Below are positions 49,801 to 62,800 of a stretch of DNA of 64,000 bases, in pieces. A program made the position numbers and the translations under genes. The notes under the pieces were generated by a model. The model worked only from the letters and a program-made list of their open reading frames with translations. It had not been told where the DNA came from and searched no databases. Source of the DNA: Channa striata (Eukaryota; Chordata; Actinopteri; Anabantiformes; Channidae); the NCBI GenBank assembly GCA_033026295.1, contig CM065185.1, positions 5,518,001-5,582,000 of the forward strand, given 5' to 3'. Every line of letters begins with the position of its first letter. Position 1 is the stretch's first letter.

Positions 49801-50430
49801 CCAGGCAGAGAGGCTGTAAAATTATTGGGTTGATTAAAGGAAACATTCGATTGAATTTGATTCAAACTCAGGATATTTTGACCTCTGCTGCTTTTATTCT
49901 ATGTTTCTTTTGTGATTTGGCTGTTTATGATGGGTACTAAACTAAACTAAACTAAACTGCTGCTGTGGTCTACTCTTTGAAATCCTGTTTACACAACCTT
50001 TTGAGACATCATTAATAATAATCAAATAATACAATACGTTGCTAGGCATAAGTTCTACTCAAATAGTGTGAGCTCTTTTAGTACTGTGCGTAACTCGCAC
50101 TTTCGTTTCGTCATACGGCACATTTCAGATGGAAATATTGTGTTTTTAAAGGGAGCAAAAAGCTTGTTTAGCTTTCCTAAAATTTTATTTGTAGATCTAA
50201 TAGTATTTGTAGAGAAAGCTGTTTCGGAGATTGAGGGATCTGAACTGCTGCTTCTTCCTTGAGGCTTTTCAGCATAATCGACACTGTACTTACAATTTTC
50301 CTTTCATTTAGTAATGCATTGTAAAAATAAAGTAAATGACCTCATCGGTGCTTGTGCACATGAGGCTCAGTTTGAGGCACCATGTCTGTTCCCCCCAGGA
50401 TGATTTCTGGTTATTAGCATGAGGTGAGAG
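46897..50430. other. Intergenic region between hs2st1 and pkn2
   Basis: About 3.5 kb without a recognised gene. In human, LMO4 lies between HS2ST1 and PKN2; no LIM-domain exon is visible here. A short (ACTAA)n run occurs at about 49938-49958. All open frames are short and unmatched. Confidence 0.55.
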
Positions 50431-50824
50431 CAGCCTATATGAAGTTTTGGATCACGTGTGCGCTAACTGTCCTGACTGAGAGTGGCCCAGCAGCCGCAGC
50501 CGCAGCCGCAGCAGCAGCTCCAGCTCCAGCTCCTCTGGGCGGACGCTTCCACTGGAACCACCGCCTCTCCCCAACTGTACTGGGACACATTTGTATTTAT
50601 GAGCACCAGCCCACCCTCCCGGACCCCTCCAGGACGCTGCGACGGCGGAAAACAAGCCCTAGGACGGCATGGGGAGCCTCGTGTATCCGAGATGACCCAA
50701 AGTTTGCCCCGAATAACCGCGTATTTTTGCCACCAGAGAGGGAAACTTGAAACACGGCTTGTTTTTGGAGGACTACCTCCCCTCCTCTCTCCCAGTAGGA
50801 TTTGATTCAAAGGCGAAAACCAAG
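50431..50824 (+). promoter_or_regulatory. CpG-rich promoter / 5' UTR of pkn2
   Basis: GC-rich DNA with a GCAGCC/GCAGCT hexamer-like repeat (about 50490-50535) precedes the pkn2 start. The CpG-rich stretch continues to about 51190 inside intron 1. Overlapping open frames on both strands here are by-products of the GC-rich repeat. No TATA box is seen. Confidence 0.55.
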
Positions 50825-50834
50825 ATGGCCGCCG
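50821..50834 (+). promoter_or_regulatory. YY1-like site overlapping the pkn2 start codon
   Basis: CAAGATGGCCGCC at 50821-50833 resembles the YY1 consensus (CAAGATGGCGGC) and is at the same time a strong Kozak context. In vertebrates such elements often mark starts just downstream of the transcription start. Confidence 0.45.
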
Positions 50835-53800
50835 ACTCCGTGCAGGTAGGAAAAGTTGACAACTGTTGCGAAAAGTGCGCAAAGTTGCTCCAGAGTTTCC
50901 TTAAAAAGTGAACAAAAGGTTTTCTCTCATTTAGGTCGGTTCGGTAGCGTCTTATATAACACGGGGGGCTCTGTTAGATCCCAAAGGTTAGCCTGGGAAT
51001 TATCCATGGATTGAGGCCTGGGAAACAATTATCCAAACTAACTTCTCCTGGAATAGTAAAGTTTTTAAACGGCGGCTCGGTGCGAAATCCGCCGCGTTAA
51101 TGAACGTAACGTCGCGGTTGTTTTTAACCGTTGTAACGTTTGTCCTGTTTAAATTACGGCCGACGGCCGCTGGACGCGAGCTAACGTCAAGTTACCGTAA
51201 GTTACAGGTTTGCAGTCTGACGTTAACTTAACCTGAACCTGTTAGAACACAGCTGGAATAAAACGAACACTGTCTTTAATAAACGAATGAGGCGGGGTAT
51301 TGTACAGCTTTTCTATTCATAAATTGTGTTGTATGTATTTATTCGGAATGTGAAATGGTGAAATAGTGTTAGCCTTGTTTTGTAAGGAGCAAGTGTTCAC
51401 TGGGCTGCTTGACGTAAAGTTTTTTCAAACACGTTACAGACCGAATGGACTTAAATTAATGTAACAAAAGTTAGAAAAAGTCTATTAAAACATGCGAGTC
51501 CGTTTTTTCAAAAAAAGGAAACGAGTGAATATAAACATCCCAGTTCTGTGTGATTATTCCATGATCGGTCGTGACTCCCTGGTTAATGTGGTTTCGCTTT
51601 AGTGACGTCAGATTGAAATACAGCTTTAGGACTGAAATGATGTCCAAGAACTTTGCTCTGTGTCAGGTCGAGGGCTGGTGCAGACCGAAACTGATCCGTG
51701 AGTTTAACAGTCGGTAATGACCTGTCTTCACGCACTTGATCCTGCTGCTGAACCTCAGTTTTAATCATAGAATGTTATATTGAATACCACTATTATTATG
51801 TTGTTCATGCATAACAGGTCAAATGTAATATTAGTCGAAAGTATAGGTGATCCGGGCTGATATTGTCTCCTACACATAATAAAATGAATCTGTTGCAGCA
51901 GCCCGTATCCAGCTGAACATGAAAACAGGAATCAAAACTGGTGTAGGCTAGATCACCTTTTTCCTGATCACCTGATTATGAGAACAGAGATAAAGGTGTC
52001 CTTTATTTTAGATTATGACATTGTCTAAAGTAATAACTACGTCAATTGTTAGACCTGATTGACGTGATTAAACTATTGAACAGTGTGTGTATAATATGGG
52101 TGACCGCATGATTAGTTACAAGAATATTCCACTATTGGTATATCTCATGATGAGGGTAATGAAGTTGTTTATTAAATCTATAGTGTTCAGTGCTACTGTC
52201 TATGAAGATTCTTAGTAATCCAGGTTTGGTTATGTGAAGATTGACTCATGTCAACTGCACTTCTTTCTTATAGGTTAGAAACATTTCACTACTCATCCAT
52301 GAACCAGCTTTTTCAAACTGAAGAAGCTGGTTCTGTGCAACTGATTGTCTGTATCAGTGCCAGGCTTTGCCTTTAGTGAAATATCATACATCACCTCAGC
52401 AGTGAGGGGCACTTATTTCATAGCTTATTCTGCTCTGTGACATTGCTGCGTTGCAGAGTATCATGTGCATGATCATTAACACTGGCCCAAAGTGCAAGAA
52501 CTTACCTACAGTTAGAGTTGGCATGGAATATGTCACGTCAAGGCTGCATTTTTAGGATCTTTGTTTATTAGCCAGTGTTGCTATTTCTGGTTGCAGCCGT
52601 GCACTAGGCAGTGGCCATTACTCTGCAGCCAGCTGTGGGGTAAGACTGCTGGGTGTCAGGTTGTAGACTGAGATACTGTTGGGCTGTTGCAGAAATGGCA
52701 AGGACTTGGCTTTTTAAGCACCACCCTGGAAAGTGGCCTCGACTTTTTCATTGTGCTATTGTGTGAACGGAGGTCTTGTAGTGGGACGTGGAGCTTTCAG
52801 GCGTAAAGAGCAAGTTAACCTACTTGCACTTGCAATTCAGACAGACGATTTTACTTTTACTCTACATTATCCTTTGTGTTTGTCAGAAATAGCTTTTAAC
52901 TTATCTTCATCCACTTAACTCGTTATCTTACCTTTTGTAAGAATATTTTCAAGGCTTCCATTGAAGAAATGAGAGCTTTGGCGCAACTCTGAACATTCCC
53001 TGCTGCTGTAACATGGAAATTTCCCCATTGTGGGATGAATAAAGGTTTATCTTATCTTATCCTATCTTATCTCATCTTATCTTATCTTATCTCTTAGCTG
53101 TAAGTGTTTTGCTTGTTTCAGAATGTATCTTGTCCTTTTGGGCTTCTCATATGTTTATATGCCGTAAACATTACATAAAGCAGTAAACAGAGCCACACTA
53201 ACAAAAAAAGATTTATTCATCCATCATAAACAGTATGCAGTGTGACATGACTGGAAAGATTTGCTTACATTTTCTACTTCACTTGCCTTTGAACCAAAGT
53301 AGTGTTGAGTTCCCGTCTGGTGTCTTTCCTCCTGACCAGTTAGTACTCCAGGCAGTAAGAAATAATAACAGCTGTAGGGGTAAAAGCAAATCAAGGAAGT
53401 AATGCAGTAACATAGAAACCAAAGGTGAAACCTGTCCTGCAAATGAACACTTGTTCATTTTCGCTGAATATTTTTTTTATTGTGTAATCTCAAATTACAT
53501 TGGAGACCTTCTGGGTCTACTGGCTGATTTATTTCCACCTTATCTGATTGGCCCTTCATGAATTTCCTTGCATTGTTGTTTATTAAAATAAGCCCTTTTA
53601 GGTGTCCTTATGCTGTCCTCACACCATATTGGACAAGCAATACTGCAAACTACAAAAAGTTAAAGTGCAAACAAGGTTTGCAAGGCAATGTGCAGAAGAG
53701 GATAGCACCCCCGCACCAACCCCCACACACACAGCTACACCATTCTTCCACTTCCAGGAGTTGTGACCTTCATTTTACCTATGAGTCATCAAGAGTCTCT

Positions 53801-56800
53801 GGATTCAAGTATGTGCAAACTATTGTTTCCTCTGAAGTGAGCACCTATAGAGGTCAGTGGGTGGATCTACAATGGCTGGGCAAAATAATAAGTGAATCAA
53901 TGGAAATCCCTTATTTTTCCCTTATTTTCCCTAGCAGTAGAGTAAATGAGTTCAGGGTTTTTCCCGGGTCACTTTCTTGTCAGTTTAATTAGTCTGTTGC
54001 TATATGGCCTCATCTCTTAGGAAGGAGATCAGTGATTTGTGTTTCAGGTGAGGTGATCAACCATGAAAGTATAAAATTATTGGAAACCATAGATTTAGTG
54101 TTTTCTGTGTTAGAAGGTACATTATAGCACAGTACAGCTGACCTGGTGCATTCGGGGTGCATGTCCTACAATGAGAAACATGCAAAGTTAATTGTAATAA
54201 CTTTTTTTTAACCTAAGACTTGGAACTCTTTCTTGGTCTTAGTCTTTACAGTAGACTTTTTTGTAATAATTAGAAAGTCACATGAAAACTTCTTCTGCAT
54301 CGCACAAGGGGGGGCCAATAGACAACCAGCATTATGTTTTAAACTTGGGTTAATTTTAGAAACAGTCCTCTAGCTGGAGTGAGATTAGGTCCCATTTAGG
54401 GCTGCTCTGACCTCACAGAGTGAGAAGCTAAGAGGGATTTGGCTGTCGCTGCTCAGACGGTTTATCTTCTCTGTTGATGTCAATGGTCTACGTGAGACAG
54501 TGCAAAATGAGAGAGCCAGAGGAAATGGGATACTGGAAGAGTGAATGACCCTAGCTTCTGCAATATATGGTCTAGCCAAACTTTTGTAAGGATATATCTT
54601 TGCTCGTGTTTGACAACAGAACTTTTGTGGAGGTGGTGTGAGTGTAGTTAAGGTGGTCAGGGGAACATGCGTGGACTGGTTTGTTCAACTGATCTAGAGA
54701 TGGAGCTGGATGAAATGGATGAAGTTATGGTAAGTCAGAAGAAATTTGCCATTAGGCAAGTTATGATTTTTAGCAGCAACCCAAAAAAATGGAAACCCAG
54801 TTGTGCTTATGTGAATAAGATTGTTTGTTTGAGTTCATTGCTTGATATCACAGTGATGATGGGTTGAATCCAACCAAACTTATAGGATGTTTTTCATTAT
54901 ATTTATGTTCTCTATTAATGAATGATTCAGATGATTTGTGTGGCCTGAAAGTTAATTTGGCACAGTTTTAGAGGTTTTCAGAGGGCTGTATGGTTTACAC
55001 GATGCTGTAGTATAGTTATATTACTTGGGTACTTTGAACAGGGGGCAGGACAGGACTCGAAATAAAGACACGGAAGTAACAGTGATTTCATCGATGGCAA
55101 TGGAGGATGACACTACCAATCTTCACTCACTGGCCACTTTATTAGGTACACCTGTAGACTTTTTTTGGCCAACATTTTTAAAATTAATGGTATCGCCAAA
55201 ATATTAGAACCATCTCTTCTTGTAATGCCCTCCATTACAACTCCACTTACAACTTTGTCCTCAGTCATAAACACATATTAGAATGATCACCTTTGTGAGT
55301 TCCAACTTAAAAACTGACAAAGAACTTCGTAAAATCAGAATTCACAGCACCGCTTCTGTTTTGGATTGTATTAGTTTGTACGGGTGTACCTAATAAAGTG
55401 GCCAGTGAGTGTAAATTTAATTAATTTACATCTAACTTATTAGTAGGAGTTCTTCTCCTTCAGATATATTTGTTTCATGGCAGTTGTGGGGAGATTACAT
55501 CATCAACACGCCCATTCACTCATGGTAATTCTCTGGAGTATTACTTCCTCTATTCACACATGAGCTCGGCTGGAGATAATCCGGACTTTGCACTAGAAGA
55601 AGAAGAACAAGATCCAGCTAATGTCAGGGGCAAAAGTGTTTTGCATTAGGCGTTCTAGATTATGTCTGGATTCCCGTGCATGTCTGAAAGGGGCTTCAGA
55701 GACTTGTACTTGTCTGGAGAAAGACGGGGTATCCTCTATGAGGAAAAGCAAAGGTGTACGCTGCTAGCAAAAGATGCTGCAGCTTGATCCCATCAGGACA
55801 GAAGAAGTAGTGGAAAGCCCGAATTTACATCTGACCAAGAAGACAAGTATTTGTGAAAAACAGATGCCCCCTGAATTAACAGAATCCCTAAATGAAACGA
55901 GAGAAACCAGTGTGTACAGACATGGCGAGCAGGACACTCAGGTCAGCTGGCCTCATAGAGATAGTTCCCAGGAAAACTACACTTCTGAGGTTTACAAATC
56001 ATAAGAAAAGGTTCCAATGGGCCAACATGAATAAACAGACTTTGTATGACTAGAAGAATGTCTTGTGGACTGATGAGGACTACCAAAATTTTAGGTGTGG
56101 ATTCAACCAGAAAACATGTCCAATGCTGAGGTAATGAAAATATGATAGGTGCCTGCTTAATCAGCATGGATACCACTCCACACTGAAGAAGCTTGACATT
56201 CCCTTTAGGCAATGGCTGATTAGGTTGTGTAAGAATTATGTGGAGTAGCAAGTAGCTGCTGGAATAAGCAGCGATGCTAGACCAGCTCAATTCACAGATC
56301 TGAACCTCATCAAGCCAGTGTGGGAGAAGCTGAACTAAAGAGCTGCCCGACCAGCACAGCAGGCCTTTTGGAGGTGTTGGAAAAAGCCCAGGAGGAAATC
56401 ACACCTGAATATCTGCAAAAACAAGTAGAATGCCACAGATTTGTCAGGCAGTCGGTACTGCAGAGGGTTTTCGATAAAAGTAAGGTTTAACGGGCAAATT
56501 TTGATTTGACCGTAATTCTGTGCTCAAATATGATCCAAGAATTGTTATTTTGTGTGTTGTGATCCATTTATAAGCAAACTAAGCATAAAAGAATTACAAA
56601 AAGTGTGTTTCCAAAAGTGATCGTGTGTGGGCATGTCTTTATAGCCTTCTGTGGATAAATTTTGTATTAATACCTATGTTGTAAGGACATTTTAGCTGGT
56701 CCATACAACTTCAAAAGGCTTTTTCAGGCTCAACACTAAGTTTTTTAGGGTCAGGGTTAGAATTAGGTTTTGGTTAGAGTAAGGGGCTAGAGTTCGCATT

Positions 56801-59800
56801 ATATCGGTTAGTGTCCTTACAAGTATAGAAAGACAAACGTGTGTGTGCACGCGTGTGCCCCAAACGCAGTGATTCATTGGTTGTAAATGAAGTCTTTGTT
56901 TCAGTAGTTCATAAGTATAATCATGTGACATAAATAAAAGGTAATTTTGCTGCCTTCTAATTCAAAATTTTAATACATTTTTCAAACTAAGATTGATGTC
57001 AGTGTTGTGAAATGAAATAAACTGGATATTTACAGTCCTCAGATACTCACACATGTACTCCATGAACAATTAGTGCAGCTTCATCAGTGAACCTCTGTAT
57101 TTATGGTGATCTCTAAAGCTAAAGCCATTCAGGAAGTGACTTCTAATCCTTCTTTAGCTAGGGGGTCAGTTTTAAGGTAGCAGGCCAATGGTGACTGACA
57201 GCAGCATGTGAAAACAACATGTACAGAAGTTTGAAACCCATCAAAACACTGGCTTGATCTCAGTGATCCAGTGCTGAAACTCTTTCAGTTTCTCAGGTCT
57301 TTTTAGTGTATTTCAGTCAGTAAAAGGTAGAATGCATTAATTCAAAATGCATTAACTAAGAATAATTAACTAGACAACAGAGGTTTCACACTAATTTTGC
57401 TATGAGAACTGTTTTGATGAACTGTGCCTGCGGCTCCTCTGTTCTCGTTACTCACATCATCACAGAATAGAAATGCATGAAACATTTAATTTTTCAATTT
57501 CTTTCCTCAACAGATTGAAATGATAATTCCCAATGTGCAAACTTCTGTTTGTTGACAGTCACTGACCTCTGTATGTCCTCTCCTCCTCTTTCTTTGCTGT
57601 GCCATTTTCCTCTTCCTCCCTTACTGACCTCCTCTAAATTGCATTCCACATCTTTTATCTTTTTCCTCCTCCTCGCCTCTCCTCCTTCAGGGGGATGCCA
57701 GGGCCCAGCTTGTGGTGGAGCGACTAGGTCTGGGACACAACTTGGACCTCTCTGATACCATGGTCCAGCAAAAGCTGGACGAGATCAAGGAGCAGATCCG
57801 CCGTGAGATCCGCAAGGAGCTGAAGATCAAGGAAGGTGCAGAGAACCTGCGCAAGGTAATATCACAGATTTTGTTTCCTCTGCTGCGTTTTTTTTTCTCC
57901 CAAAGAGTACTCTAGCAGTTTAATACTGGATAACCATAAAATTGAGTTGTTAGTAACACATTAATGAAAAAGATTTTTTTTAAATATAAAATATAAAAAT
58001 CGAAGGATTTGTATTTTTTAAAAACATTAATACGGGTCAGGCTTAAAAAAACACATATTTGATGGAACATTCTGATTGCTCAGTCTTTCAAACTTTCTCC
58101 AGTTTGTATTTTCTAGCCAAGCCAGCAAAAACTTTTCAGAGGTCCTCCTGCATCTTGCAGGACATCTACCGTAAATTCTGGACTATAGAGCGCACCTAAG
58201 TTTAAGCCGCACCCGGTAATATTTAAAAGAAATATATATTTTGTCACATATAAACCGCATCGGACTATAAGCCGCCAATATCCAGGCTGAGAAATAATAT
58301 CTGTTGTATGCACTCCTACTCATTGTTCACAGTAGGCATGAGGATGTTATGTGCGCTGTTTTACCGGCATTACGGTAAAGAGTGCGTTTACGTGTATGTG
58401 TGGCTGGTATAACACATGTCGAATGTACAGAGCCGACAAAAACGTCCTTGTTATAAATAAATGGCTTGTTCCATAGCCAAAGGAGAAGACGTCTCTTATT
58501 CTTCACGAATTACGCAGGAGTTGCTGCGCTCAACAAAAGATTTTGTACCATAAGTCTTTATTCATACACCTGAACCTGAATGGTGCCTGTAACACGGCAG
58601 TAAAAGTGCTGATCACACAAAACAGAAAAGTCATGGTTTTATTAATCTTCCTCCTGTGCACTAAAACCAAGTTGCTTTTTTTTTTCTTCCTCCTGCGAAC
58701 TGAAACCACTGAACACCAAACCACTGTCACTTTTTCTTCCTGCGCACTGTTAAAGCTCAACTGCGCAACTATTAAAGTCGCTTCATTCTCCTGTGCACTG
58801 AAACCACAAATCGCTATTCATCTTCCTCCTGAGCATTGAAACCACTGTCACACTCGATTTCCTTCACGGATAGCCAGATCGATGGCTTCAAATTAAAAGC
58901 TGCATCATAGGAATTTCTTCGCGTGTTTTCCATTATGAGAGGGTGAGGGTGTAAAAATATTACCGTATTTTGCTGTTGTGCGTCTTGGGTTGCATGCGCT
59001 AAGAATAAAAACTGGCGCTTTTTTGTTTGCACTGATTTCCATCTACAGCGCCCATCTGAGGGCTGCAGAAAAATTCATACAAAAGCCGCATCTCTCTTAA
59101 AGCCGCATGGTTCAAAACGTCGGAAAAAAGTAGCGGGTTATGGTCCGAAAAATACGGTAATCACTCTTTGAGTGGAGATTCCTAGAGATAAATTGTCATA
59201 TTTTTTCCTCTTTTACTGTCCTTGAATTAGGTCACCACAGACAAGAAGAGCCTGGCTTATGTTGACAACATGCTGAAAAAATCAAACAAGAAAGTTGAGG
59301 AGCTTCATCAGGAGCTGCAAGAACTCAACGCCCACATTGTGGTCAAAGACCCCGAGGAAGTGCTAGGTAACACCAGAAACACAACAAAGTGGTTCAGTAA
59401 AGAGTTGGTAAATATTAACCGTGTAATACAGTGGGGTGATATGCTTGAGTTCTGTACAAATGTAACAGTATGTATGTTGTAAGCAATGTGCTTTTTAACT
59501 GTATTAGGGCATCAGCTGTTACATAGAGGTGAGATAACTGGTTTGTGGTTTAAGCTTCAAAGAATTTGCTGATTGTTGGGCAAGAAATGCTTGAACTTTT
59601 GTCACCATGGGCTTTGGGGCTTTGTTACATGCATTTGTCACTATTTGTCATTATATTTTGGGCACCAATGCATAATCAGAAGAAAAAAAGAAAAATTCTT
59701 AATTGATTAATTAATTATGGAAATAGCCATTATACCTGATATGTTCAACAAAATTCAACCAAATAAGGTTGGAGAGGAGAGGAGTGCCCCTTGCAATTTG

Positions 59801-62800
59801 ATAGAGCTTAAGAAGCTATGTCAGGAAGAATTAGATGAGTCATACTTGTGGAAGAGGTGGTTCTAATCTCTAATGTCTAACACTGGAACCAAGTCGTCTT
59901 ATAATACATTCCAGTACGACCCCACTACCCACTTTAACCTCAATAATGACCACATTGTGGAATTATCACCTTTTAACCTTGTGAAAGTAAATTCTTAGCA
60001 GGGTGACTCCATTGGATGCCATTAAGTTGCACAGGTTGTCATAATGTTATGCCTGATTGGTGTGTGTAGCCTAGAGTGATAGTGACAGTATTAAATAATA
60101 CTAAAAAATTTTTTTTAATTAAATCTCAATACAGAAGAGTGTGTAAAAATGTATGGCGTACAGTACGTATGGGTTTTCTCGCAATATTTACATTTTCAGC
60201 ACAGTTTGTTTCTCTGACAAGTGCAGTTGAGCCGTCCTTATTTGGATGGCTTCCTTGATAGCAGCCAATGGTGTTTAATTCTAGAGAAATGCTCATGATT
60301 ATGGGGATGCTTACTCAGTAATATTTCACAAAATTATCGACTCCAGAGATTTTCATATAGAGTTTTAAGCAATCTTATGCCTAAACAATGTTGTATCACA
60401 GAGTACTTTGTCAGTGTTGTCAGAACAACACATATATAAGCACATTGAGTGTTTGGAGGTGACTCACTTTCCAGAGGCTGACATTGTTGCATACCACATT
60501 CCATCAAGAGCTACAATGAACCGTGGATTGTTCCCTTCTGAGGCTGTTGAAAGCCTGCTCCTGTGCATTTGTCGACAACAATGGAATTTGGAGAGACTTA
60601 ACCACAACAGCGATGTGTGTTCAATATGGGTTTTGCCTTATTGAGTATTTGTTTGCGTGTCCGGATGAATTCAGGAAGAGGTGTGGCATTTGTCTGGCTG
60701 TCACCATCACATCCCCTCTGTACATTTGGAAGTAGATAGGAAGTGGATCAGGAGTTGTGTGTGTTTGTGTGTGACTGGGGAGGGAAAGGAGGTTGTCTTG
60801 GTAAATGGTTATCTTGAGTGGGAACAAATTTAGCCTGACTTTACGACCTCCGTGTAATGAATGCGTGCCTTCTTCTTTCTGTTGCAGAATGATGGAGAAA
60901 CGCAGGGTGCAGCTCAGCTCCACAGTTAAGAGTCAACTTCTTGAAATATGTTCAGCTCTTGAATCTTTGAGAGAGAGTGCTGTTTTTTCTGAACTAGAAG
61001 GAAGGAGTTTCTCTGATGCTGTGTGTTATGTTCCAGAAGAAAGTTGAAGGGCTTCTGGTTATTCTCAGTTGCTCAGCTGGGCCAGAAATGGACTGACTTG
61101 CTGTCTTGCACTGTCTGGGAGCAGCAACAGCTCTAATTCAGGGTCACCAGTCAGGTCCCTTTGTCACATGCAATTTAGAGAGATCTGCCCTCAAGATTGG
61201 AGTAAAAATCATACTACATTTGAAGTGATACCCACCCAGCCTAGTTTTAGGTACAGATCTCTAAATGATGATGTCATTGTTTAGAGTGTATTGTTAGCAC
61301 ATTATTCATCAGATACAGATGGAGTTAATCTGAGGGAAGGTTTCCCTTTTCGGCTGTGATTTTGTTTGTTTGTTTGTTCGTTTACTCCAAGTCTGTGTCT
61401 CACAGACCTGTAGTTTGGATAAGATTCTACAAGTGCCCACTCTCCTTTTTTTTTTTTTTTTTAAAGAAGCCGAGTGAGTGTATACGCAGTAGTGTCACCC
61501 CAGGAAGGCTAACATCCTCCCCTTCTGCTCACTTGCAAAAGACGTAACAGTGATGCTCTCTCAGCTTTTTAAGAGCCATTACATGATTCATTTAGACTTT
61601 CAGTTCAAAGAATCACGTGCTTCCCTTTTGCCTATCTCTTGCAGGTGTTCAAAGGAATCATTAGACAGTGTTTTGATGAAACATTCAGAGTGGATGAATC
61701 ACAGACCCGCCTGCTGGTTATTGTTTGTGTTTGGCAGCGTCTCTAAGAATAACTGATTTTCCTCATCGCTGTTATTTTAGATTTTGCCAGTCAGGCTTAT
61801 TACTTAAGACACCTTCATGGAAACTACAATTTTGTATCTTGGAGTTTTCATATCATGTGACTTTTTTTTTGCCATCAAGGGGCTTGATTGAAGTTGCGGT
61901 TGTGTTTGGAATTTGATGACTCTTTTAAAGTTTACTGACTGGGTCCTTCCTAAGATGAGTTCCTTTAAGACAGCCAAGACTCTGAAACTAAACTGGCAAG
62001 TCAAGTCAGGAGAAGTCAGGCAGGTTTTTTTGCCCACCTCATGTACGTGTGTGTGCGTGCGTGCCTGTGTGTGTTTATGTATGAGAAAGAAAGTGAACAT
62101 TTTGCTCTCTGATCAGTCTGGGGAGGGGTTTTCTTTGTACATTTCGAGTACAGACATGACAAAAAAAAGAACAGTGAGCTTACTCCATAGAATGAGAGTC
62201 AGTATTGGTGGACATTGTTTTGTTATATATGGTAAATGGTACATGCTCACTTATATGGGGCTTTTATCCAAAGCACTTTACAATGTAGCTTCTCTTTTAT
62301 ACATTATGATCCCCATAGCTTTGTGACATTATAGCAGTCTTAACAAAAAGCAATAAACAGTTACATATACAAAAACATAACTGTATTATTGGTAGTTGTC
62401 TGCAAGTTAACACTTGTTTTTTGTTGTTTTTTTTCCCAGTTACTCATAACAGAGATCGCTGCAGGGTTTCTGTACTGTTACAGTTGGAACAGATTTTAGG
62501 GGAGAGCCAATGAGACGACAGAAAAATCCTATGAATTGGTAGTGATTGCGTTTTATATTATAGCTCATGATTGTATAGTCTTAAAATATAGCCAGATAAC
62601 CAGACGTCACATGTTCAATGGTTGAATATTTGTGTGCTATGAATTTACCTTTAATGACTTGTATAATGTTTCTATTGTCCGGGTTCATAATGAGGCAAGA
62701 AAAAGTCTGACACATTGATTCAGCTGATAGTCTCCATCTCATTCCATTGATTGATTAAAAATTTCTCATTGTTTGTATCATTGCCTAGTTTCTCTTGCGT

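Larger units (their letters stand above)
50846..57690. other. Intron 1 of pkn2
   Basis: The first 350 bases are CpG-rich. The remainder is AT-rich and holds the repeats and transposons listed separately (52196-52345, 53000-53095, 55124-55411, 55780-56460). It ends in a long polypyrimidine tract (57560-57690) before exon 2. No further exon is recognised. Confidence 0.6.

Noticed and set aside
46897..50430. Search for an LMO4-like gene between hs2st1 and pkn2
   Set aside because: No LIM-domain cysteine/histidine pattern is seen in any frame, so the human order is not kept here.
50424..50882. Overlapping open frames rich in Ala/Pro/Gln or Leu/Arg before pkn2
   Set aside because: Produced by the GCAGCC/CAGCTC repeat in the leader, on both strands, without recognisable domains.
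60888..61047. Possible alternative exon in pkn2 intron 3 after a strong acceptor
   Set aside because: Joined to exon 3 it would stop at once (GAA TGA), and no good donor follows. A poison exon is possible but unsupported.
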